From an uncultured Acidovorax sp. (GTDB lineage: Bacteria; Pseudomonadota; Gammaproteobacteria; Burkholderiales; Burkholderiaceae_C), in assembly GCA_913774625.1 (NCBI GenBank), contig CAJYHL010000015.1:50165-114164 (forward strand): a stretch of DNA of 64,000 nt, in the 5' to 3' direction. Both the position numbers and the translations under genes were made by a program. Position 1 is the first letter of the stretch. Every line of letters starts with the position of its first letter. This document shows positions 58,559 through 64,000 of this stretch, piece by piece. The notes under the pieces were generated by a model that did not search any database, had not been told where the DNA came from, and saw nothing but the letters and a program-made list of their open reading frames with translations.

Positions 58559-60913
58559 TCAGTCCGCGGGTGGTTGCGGCGGGCCCGGCGGACCGGGCTG
58601 CGCCTTGGGGAAGGCCAGCTGGAATTCCGCGCCATGGCCTGCTTCGCTGCGCACGATGACCTCGCCGCCGTGGCGCCTGACCACGGTGTTGGTCAGCGCC
58701 AGGCCCAGCCCGATGCCGGAAATCGATGGGTGGCTTTCCTGGTGCAGGCGCTCGAAGGGCTGGAACAGGCGGGCCCGCTGCGAATCCGGAATGCCCGGCC
58801 CGGCATCGCGCACGCTGAGCAGCCAGCGCTGGCCTTCGTCTCGCAGCGCGCAATGGACGGTGGCGCCATCTGGACTGAACTTGATGGCGTTCTGCAGCAC
58901 GTTGGAGACGGCGCGGTGGATCAGCGCGCGGTTGCCTAGGCAGTCGGCGCTGTCCACGTCCATGGAAGTCACCAGCTGGATCCTGCGCTCCTGGGCCAGT
59001 GCCCAGGCATCGTCCACCGCCTCGCCCAGCACGTCGGCCAGGTCCAGCGGGGCGATGCTGTATTGCTGCGTCTCCGCGGTGGCCAGGTTGAGGAAGCTGT
59101 CGGCCATGTCCAGCGACTTGCGCGCGGAGCGTTCGATGCGCGAGAGGAATTCCGCGTCGGGCATCAGGTCCGGGTATTCGCGCTTCATCTCCAGCAGCGT
59201 GAGGATGGAGGCGTTGGGCGCGCGCATGTCGTGCGAGATGAACTGCATGGCCTGGTTGCGCTGGCGCTGGGCCTCGTGCAGGTCGGTGAGGTCCACCAGC
59301 GTCAGCAGCCAGCCGGCGTCCGCGTCGTGCAGCTGCGTCGAGAAGCGCTTGCACAGCACGAGCATGCTGCGGCCCTGGGCGTCCTGGCCGTGCTGCTGCG
59401 CGGGCATCTGCTCCAGCAGCGCGGCGTGGTCGGGCAGCAGCGGCCGGCCGGTTTCGGCGTGGGCCAGGCCTTGCAGCACGCGGGCGATGGGCTGGCCCTG
59501 CGGCGCCGGGCTGGCGGCGGATTCGGCATAGCGCACGGCCGCCGCATTGGCCAGCGTGACCAGGCCCTGGCGGTTGCAGACGAAGGTGGGCGAAGGCAGC
59601 TGCTGCAGGCTGGCGCTCACGAAGCGGTGCAGCTGCCGCAGCTGCCGCGAGGCGTGGTCCACGGCATTGATGCGGCGGTCCAGGAAATCGCTGGAGCCGT
59701 GCGTGGCCAGCGCCTCGGTGCCGCCCAGGTTGGCGAGGCCGCTGGCGCGCAGCATCCCCATTTCGCGCTGCAGGAATCCGGCAGCGGCGCTGAGCCGGCG
59801 CCAGCTCCAGAGCGGGTAGAGCAGCACCAGCCCCGCCAGGCCGCCCGAAGGCGCCAGCTGCAGGCCCGTGAGGGCCGGGCTGGCGATGGCGAGGGCCAGG
59901 GTCGCCAGGAACAGGCCGCCGGTGGCCACCAGTGCGCAGAACGGGTTGAGGAAGCGCACGGCGACCAGCGCAAGGACCACGGGAAGCAGGCAGAACAGGA
60001 TGTTCCACGGCACCGGCGCGGGTTCGATGCGGATGCCCTGCAGCTCTCCATTGAGCACATGGGCCAGGATCTCGACGCCCGGCACGCGCCGGCCGCCCTG
60101 CGGGTTGACGGGCGCCGAGAACTGGTCTCCCAGGCCGGTGCCGGTGACGCCTACCAGCACGTACTTGCCCCGCAAGGCGTCGGGCGGGATCGTGCCCTTG
60201 AGCACGTCCACATAGGAATAGGTGGTGAAGGGCGTCGTGCCGGATGCGAAGGCGATGACGCGCCGGTCCTCCTTCTTCCAGGGCGCGTGGGGCTGCGCCG
60301 AGCGGCCGTCGCGGCAGTGGGCGACTGCCGTGCCGTCGGCGCACTGCATCGCCAGGCTGAAATGCGGCCAGAAGGCATCGGGGCCCTCGCGCAGGTACAC
60401 GCTGCGCGCCAGGCCGTCCGGATCGACCTGGACATGCACATGCCCGATCTGGTCGGCGCTGCGTGCCAGCGGTGCGATCGGCAGGCCGCCGACATCGCCG
60501 CTGCCCTGGCTGGTGCGCTCCACCGGCAGTACCACCCGGCCGCTGGCGCGCATGGCCTGCGCCAGCAGGTCGTCGTATTCGGGATGCCCGGCCTGGCGTT
60601 CCAGGAAGAGGATGTCCAGGCCGATGGCACGCGGCGACTGCGCCGAGATCTGCTGGATCAGCTCGGCATGCAGTGCGCGCGGCCAGGGCCACTGGCCTAT
60701 GGCCGAGATGCTGCGGTCATCGATGGCGACGATGACGATGTCCGGGCTGGCGGGCCGGGCCGCGAGGCGCAGCGAAGTGTCCTGGACGAGGTAGCTCACG
60801 CGGGGCAGCTGGCCTGGCGTGCCCAGCCAGGCGACCAGCAGCAGGAGCAGCGCACCCATGATGCGCCATTCGCGGTTCCACAGCTTGGCGCGGCGTTCTG
60901 CGCTGGACGGCAT
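58559..60913 (-). CDS. CHASE2-domain sensor histidine kinase
   Basis: 784 aa. N-terminal membrane helix (about 18-34), a large CHASE2 sensor (about 38-310) probably in the periplasm, three further helices (about 305-375), a PAS-like segment (about 430-560), HisKA with the phospho-His in F-I-S-H-D-M-R-A-P, and an HATPase domain (about 660-770) with D-A-G-P-G-I and G-I-G-L-G-L. Last gene of the RR - FecR/LysM - kinase operon. Confidence 0.9.
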   Translation of the reverse strand: MPSSAERRAKLWNREWRIMGALLLLLVAWLGTPGQLPRVSYLVQDTSLRLAARPASPDIVIVAIDDRSISAIGQWPWPRALHAELIQQISAQSPRAIGLDILFLERQAGHPEYDDLLAQAMRASGRVVLPVERTSQGSGDVGGLPIAPLARSADQIGHVHVQVDPDGLARSVYLREGPDAFWPHFSLAMQCADGTAVAHCRDGRSAQPHAPWKKEDRRVIAFASGTTPFTTYSYVDVLKGTIPPDALRGKYVLVGVTGTGLGDQFSAPVNPQGGRRVPGVEILAHVLNGELQGIRIEPAPVPWNILFCLLPVVLALVAVRFLNPFCALVATGGLFLATLALAIASPALTGLQLAPSGGLAGLVLLYPLWSWRRLSAAAGFLQREMGMLRASGLANLGGTEALATHGSSDFLDRRINAVDHASRQLRQLHRFVSASLQQLPSPTFVCNRQGLVTLANAAAVRYAESAASPAPQGQPIARVLQGLAHAETGRPLLPDHAALLEQMPAQQHGQDAQGRSMLVLCKRFSTQLHDADAGWLLTLVDLTDLHEAQRQRNQAMQFISHDMRAPNASILTLLEMKREYPDLMPDAEFLSRIERSARKSLDMADSFLNLATAETQQYSIAPLDLADVLGEAVDDAWALAQERRIQLVTSMDVDSADCLGNRALIHRAVSNVLQNAIKFSPDGATVHCALRDEGQRWLLSVRDAGPGIPDSQRARLFQPFERLHQESHPSISGIGLGLALTNTVVRRHGGEVIVRSEAGHGAEFQLAFPKAQPGPPGPPQPPAD

Positions 60914-60940
60914 GCGGCGGCAGGAGCGTGGGGCGCTCTG

Positions 60941-62740
60941 TCAGGGGCGCGCCAGGGGCTGTCCGTCCGAGGAAGTGACGGGCAGGCCCGAGCCGCTCTG
61001 GATGGGCGCGCCGACGCGGAAGCTGCGGGGCACGGAGAAGTCGCTTTGCAGGCCGTTAGAGGCGATGGTCTGGATGCGCACGCGGTAGGTGCCGGGCGGC
61101 AGGTCGGTGGAAGACCAGGCGGGCTCGGCCAGCTCCGCGTCCACCAGCGGCCTGGAGAAGTCCGTGGTGGCGGACACCTGCAGGCGGAAGCGCTGGCCCG
61201 GTTCTGCGGACCAGTGCAGGTGCGCTCCGGGCTCGTCTTCGGCATCGGCCGACTGCAGCGCGCCCATTTCCGGCGGCCGTGGATCGTCTTCCACCACCAC
61301 GGCCTGCGGGCGGGCGAACGGGCCCTGGTCGGGCGGGCCGCCGGCCGGGCGGCGCACGCTGGCGGCGCGCCAGAAATACCGGCCGCGCGCGACGCCCGTC
61401 AGCGGCGCGCGGCATTCGGCCAGGCCGGTGGCGTCGATCACCGGCTGGGTGAAGGCGGCATCCGCAGCCAGCTGGATGCGGTAGGCCTGCACGCCGTCCA
61501 CCGCGGTGCAGCGCAGTTCGCCGCGCTGGCGCGATACCGTGCCGCCGGGCGCTGGCCTCTGGTAGAGCGGAGGCTCGGGCTGCGTCTTCACGGTGATCGT
61601 GTGGACGCCCGCCAGTCCGGCGAGGCCGATGTCGTCCACGCCGCGCACCGACAGGCGGTAGCGTCCGTCGGCCAGGCCGGCGAGGGGAAGGCTGAAGTTC
61701 GGTTCGGCGAAGCTCTGGTCGCGCACCGTGCGGGCCAGGTCTGCGTCCAGGGCGACTTCGACCTGGTAGGCGCGCGCGCCGGGCAGGGGCGGGACGCCGA
61801 GGCGCAGGGCGCCCACTTCCTCGTTGATGTCCGGCAGGGCGGAAAGATCGGGCGCGGGCAGCAGGGCGCGCGGGGCTCCGACCTGCCCGCCGGCAGCGAC
61901 CGCCACGCCCTGGCCGTGCGTGAGCAGCGCGGCCGGCGGCGCGGACGCTGCTGCGCTCGGCGGCTGCACGGCCACGGAGCCGTCGTCCACCGAGGTGAGC
62001 GTGTCGCCCGAGGGCGCCAGGTCCACGCGGAAATGCGTGCCCCGCACGCTGGTGGTGGCCGTGGGGGTGCGCACCTCGAAGCGCCGGTCCTGCGCGGGCC
62101 GGGGCGTCACGGCCGACTCGACCCCGCCGCCGCGCACGCCCAGCACGGACTGCACGCTGCCGGCGCTGCCGCGCCGCCGCAGCTGGAGCAGCTGCACATC
62201 GGAAGCCGGCCGCACACGGATGAGGGTGCCGTCCGCGAGGCGCAGGCTGACGGCGGCGGCCGGGCCGACCTGCAGGCGCGCGCCCTCGGGGAGGCGGCTG
62301 CCCGGGGCCGCGTCCAGCGGGCGCTTGCTGCCGTCGGGCTGCACCACGGATACGTCGCCCTGCGCGAAGGCCACATCAGCGCTTTCCCGGGGCAGCAGGC
62401 TGGCCGGAATGCGCAGCACGGCGCCGGGCTGCAGCCGGCGCGGGTCCCGGACCTGATTGAGCTTGCCCAGCTGCGTCCAGACGCGCCGGTCCCCGGCGTA
62501 GCGCCGCGCCAGGCCTTCCAGCGTGTCGCCCGGACGGATGGTGTGGGGAACGTCCTGCACGTCCGCGAAGGAAGCCGGCGTGCCCGCCTCCTGGCCGGCG
62601 GCGGCCAGGGCCGGGCCGGCGCAGGCCAGGGCGATGCCGCTGCACAGCAGCCGCAGGGCGCAAGGCATTCCGGTCGGTGCGGTGGTCGCGGTCGGGTGGA
62701 AGGCGGCAGCGGCTTGGTGCGGGCTTCGGTTCGGAATCAT
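60941..62740 (-). CDS. LysM / FecR-domain secreted protein with FN3-like repeats
   Basis: 599 aa. The signal peptide lies at about 25-47, so the real start may be Met25 (62668), but the ATG at 62740 overlaps the response regulator stop (ATGA). A LysM (about 65-112; H-T-I-R-P-G-D-T-L-E-G-L-A) that would bind peptidoglycan is followed by a FecR domain (about 120-260; V-R-G-T-H-F-R-V) and three FN3-like segments. Such proteins accompany CHASE2 kinases and probably sense or hold the cell wall for the sensor. Confidence 0.83.
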   Translation of the reverse strand: MIPNRSPHQAAAAFHPTATTAPTGMPCALRLLCSGIALACAGPALAAAGQEAGTPASFADVQDVPHTIRPGDTLEGLARRYAGDRRVWTQLGKLNQVRDPRRLQPGAVLRIPASLLPRESADVAFAQGDVSVVQPDGSKRPLDAAPGSRLPEGARLQVGPAAAVSLRLADGTLIRVRPASDVQLLQLRRRGSAGSVQSVLGVRGGGVESAVTPRPAQDRRFEVRTPTATTSVRGTHFRVDLAPSGDTLTSVDDGSVAVQPPSAAASAPPAALLTHGQGVAVAAGGQVGAPRALLPAPDLSALPDINEEVGALRLGVPPLPGARAYQVEVALDADLARTVRDQSFAEPNFSLPLAGLADGRYRLSVRGVDDIGLAGLAGVHTITVKTQPEPPLYQRPAPGGTVSRQRGELRCTAVDGVQAYRIQLAADAAFTQPVIDATGLAECRAPLTGVARGRYFWRAASVRRPAGGPPDQGPFARPQAVVVEDDPRPPEMGALQSADAEDEPGAHLHWSAEPGQRFRLQVSATTDFSRPLVDAELAEPAWSSTDLPPGTYRVRIQTIASNGLQSDFSVPRSFRVGAPIQSGSGLPVTSSDGQPLARP

Positions 62741-63483
62741 GGGGATGGTGTGGATGCGGGCGGCCCGTTGTCCGGCGCCGTGCTGCCGTCGGTCGCGGGA
62801 GGCGTGACCACCTCGAAGCGGTAGCCCAGCCCGTAGACTGCGGTCACGACGTAGCCGTTGCTGGGCCGCAGATCGAGCTGGGTGCGCAGGCGCGAGATGT
62901 GGGTGTCCAGCGAGCGGGAGATGACGTCTGCGCTCTGGCCCCAGATGGCTTCGCGCAGATGGTCGCGCGACAGCAGCCGGCCCATGTTCTGGAAGAGGAA
63001 CAGGGCCAGGTCGTATTCGCGGTTCTTCAGTTCGACCGGCCGGCCGTTGACTTCGATGGCCCGCGAATCGGGCAGGAAGCGGTAGGGGCCGAATTCGAGG
63101 GGGCCGCTCTTGGCCGCAGGATAGGCACGGCGCAGCAGCGCACCGATGCGCGCCATCATTTCGCCCAGTCGGACGGGCTTGGTCATGAAGTCGTCGGCGC
63201 CGCTTTCCAGGCCTTCGATGATGTCCTGCTCAGCCTTGCGGCTGGTGACAAAGAGGATGGGGACTTTCGAGTCGAAGTTCTCCCGGACCCAGCGCACGAT
63301 GGCGGGCCCGGTCGTGTCGGGCAGCTGCCAATCGACGATGAGGAGATCGAAAGTTTCGCGCCGCAGATCCTTGAGCAAGGCCGCTCCGGTGAGATGCGTG
63401 CGGCACGTATGGCCCATCGACTCGATGGCGCGCTTGAACAATTCCAACTGCAGCGCATCGTCGTCCACTGCCACTATGCGCAT
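62737..63483 (-). CDS. OmpR-family response regulator
   Basis: 248 aa. Receiver domain with Asp in L-L-I-V-D-W-Q-L-P (near 51), Lys in M-T-K-P-V (near 103), and an OmpR winged helix (about 130-225) ending G-L-G-Y-R-F-E-V. A Pro/Ser/Thr-rich tail (about 228-248) is extra. AGGA lies 9 nt before the ATG. First gene of the operon with the LysM/FecR protein and the CHASE2 kinase. A TATACT-like -10 box in its leader (63515-63520, minus strand) is possible. Confidence 0.93.
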   Translation of the reverse strand: MRIVAVDDDALQLELFKRAIESMGHTCRTHLTGAALLKDLRRETFDLLIVDWQLPDTTGPAIVRWVRENFDSKVPILFVTSRKAEQDIIEGLESGADDFMTKPVRLGEMMARIGALLRRAYPAAKSGPLEFGPYRFLPDSRAIEVNGRPVELKNREYDLALFLFQNMGRLLSRDHLREAIWGQSADVISRSLDTHISRLRTQLDLRPSNGYVVTAVYGLGYRFEVVTPPATDGSTAPDNGPPASTPSP

Positions 63484-63514
63484 AGGCGATCCTACAAAAC
63501 GTTAACTGAAATCC

Positions 63515-63520
63515 AGTATA
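63515..63520 (-). promoter_or_regulatory. possible -10 box (TATACT) of the response-regulator operon
   Basis: It is 32 bp before the ATG in a short AT-rich stretch (63484-63535). A matching -35 hexamer is not seen. Confidence 0.35.
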
Positions 63521-63747
63521 TGAAATAGAACGTACCTCGCCGGGGGCAAGTTTGCAGATTCACAGTCGTTGACTTTTTTGTTGCATGGCTTTGCACTGGC
63601 GCGTTGCGTGCCTGCAATCGTGTGTGCTAGGTATGACATTCCCGCGCGAAGACTGCCCGCCCGCGGGGCGCGGGGAAGGCGGGGTCGCAGCGGTGCCGGC
63701 CCGCTCCGTCAGGTGCCTGGGGCCGGCATGGTGGCCAGGGCGGTGGC

Positions 63748-64000
63748 TTAGAACGTGTTTACGATCTCCCTGGGGTCGCGCAGCGGTGTGGGCGGGATGG
63801 GATGCAAGGCGCGGTGCGCAGTGAATAGCACGGCTATCAACACGCGCCGCAACGCCGCAGACGGCCCGCCCATACCGCTGCCCTTCGGGTTGGAGCGAAA
63901 TCGGGCGATTGGACGCCCCGGCTGCTTGCATGGGCACCAGCCCATGCGGCGCATCCGAGGCATCCACTCATCCCGATTGCGCTCCAACGCGATCCCCTGC
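63748..64000. repeat. probable repeat element beginning with dispersed repeat copy D
   Basis: It begins with GAACGTGTTTACGATCTCCC (63751-63770), the inverted form of copies A-C, just after an in-frame TAG. The following about 240 bp have no convincing gene; the open frame 63748-63987 on the minus strand gives a Met/Arg/Pro-rich peptide ending I-V-N-T-F. I suspect a multi-copy element that goes past the window edge. The part 63536-63747 shows no gene either. Confidence 0.4.

Noticed and set aside
59063..62824. 1253-aa open frame on the plus strand
   Set aside because: Antisense to the CHASE2 kinase and LysM/FecR genes, whose domains are complete; composition is that of a shadow frame.
63560..63967. 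135-aa minus-strand frame near the right end
   Set aside because: No ribosome site, no recognisable motif, low-complexity Arg/His/Pro content; treated as part of a gene-free repeat block.

Overview
The window is high-GC (about 70 percent) DNA with dense, short-spaced genes. The gene families point to a betaproteobacterium of the family Comamonadaceae, something like Acidovorax or a close relative. Pointers are the quinohemoprotein alcohol dehydrogenase of the Comamonas type, a serS / tRNA-Ser pair, the fkpB-ispH pair, a clade-2 large catalase, and a short intergenic repeat (26193-26232) that I recognise from that family. The genus is inference from general knowledge, not from a search.

Layout. 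1-3045: patatin-like lipase (cut by the window edge), a membrane-anchored Mrr-like protein, the Fe-S carrier ApbC and a LysR regulator. 3167-13980: a small-molecule oxidation block with a PQQ/haem alcohol dehydrogenase, an AcoR-like regulator without its AAA+ domain, an oxalate/formate-type antiporter, a chemoreceptor, an FdhF/YdeP-type molybdoenzyme and FdhD, which sulfurates its cofactor. 14065-36509: housekeeping and accessory genes (FtsX-type permease, esterase, LysR/DHA2 efflux pair, truncated haemoglobin, CpdB-type nucleotidase, LemA with an M48 protease, amidase, Smr protein, cupin, radC-phytase-araC operon, fkpB-ispH, CNNM/CorC protein, CBS protein, threonine dehydratase-like enzyme, serS).

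36543-40823: tRNA-Ser(CGA) followed by a roughly 4.2 kb island of clearly lower GC. It is bounded by a 63-64 bp direct repeat of the tRNA 3' end plus its terminator. The island carries a relaxase-like remnant, a small beta-repeat protein of the '4-fold beta flanker' kind, two micro-ORFs and a 612-aa protein whose C-terminus looks like an ApeA-type HEPN RNase domain (R511-x4-H516). I see no integrase. This is the best candidate here for an undescribed (anti-phage) system.

40972-49892: a four-gene heavy-metal RND efflux operon with ATGA overlaps, a divergent cytochrome b561, and a two-component system. The metal operon and the two-component operon share the same 11-bp tandem repeat (CCARGCTTTGG twice) in front of them, so the response regulator probably controls both. 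50001-58414: M16 peptidase, ClC channel, exported nuclease, small membrane proteins, a DUF3606 protein, and KatE with a membrane protein downstream. 58559-63483: an operon of response regulator, LysM/FecR secreted protein and CHASE2 histidine kinase. 63484-64000 holds no convincing gene, only a probable repeat element.

Four related copies of a short motif (core GATCGTCAACACGTTC) lie at 5539, 6866, 53016 and 63751. Three of them abut a stop codon.
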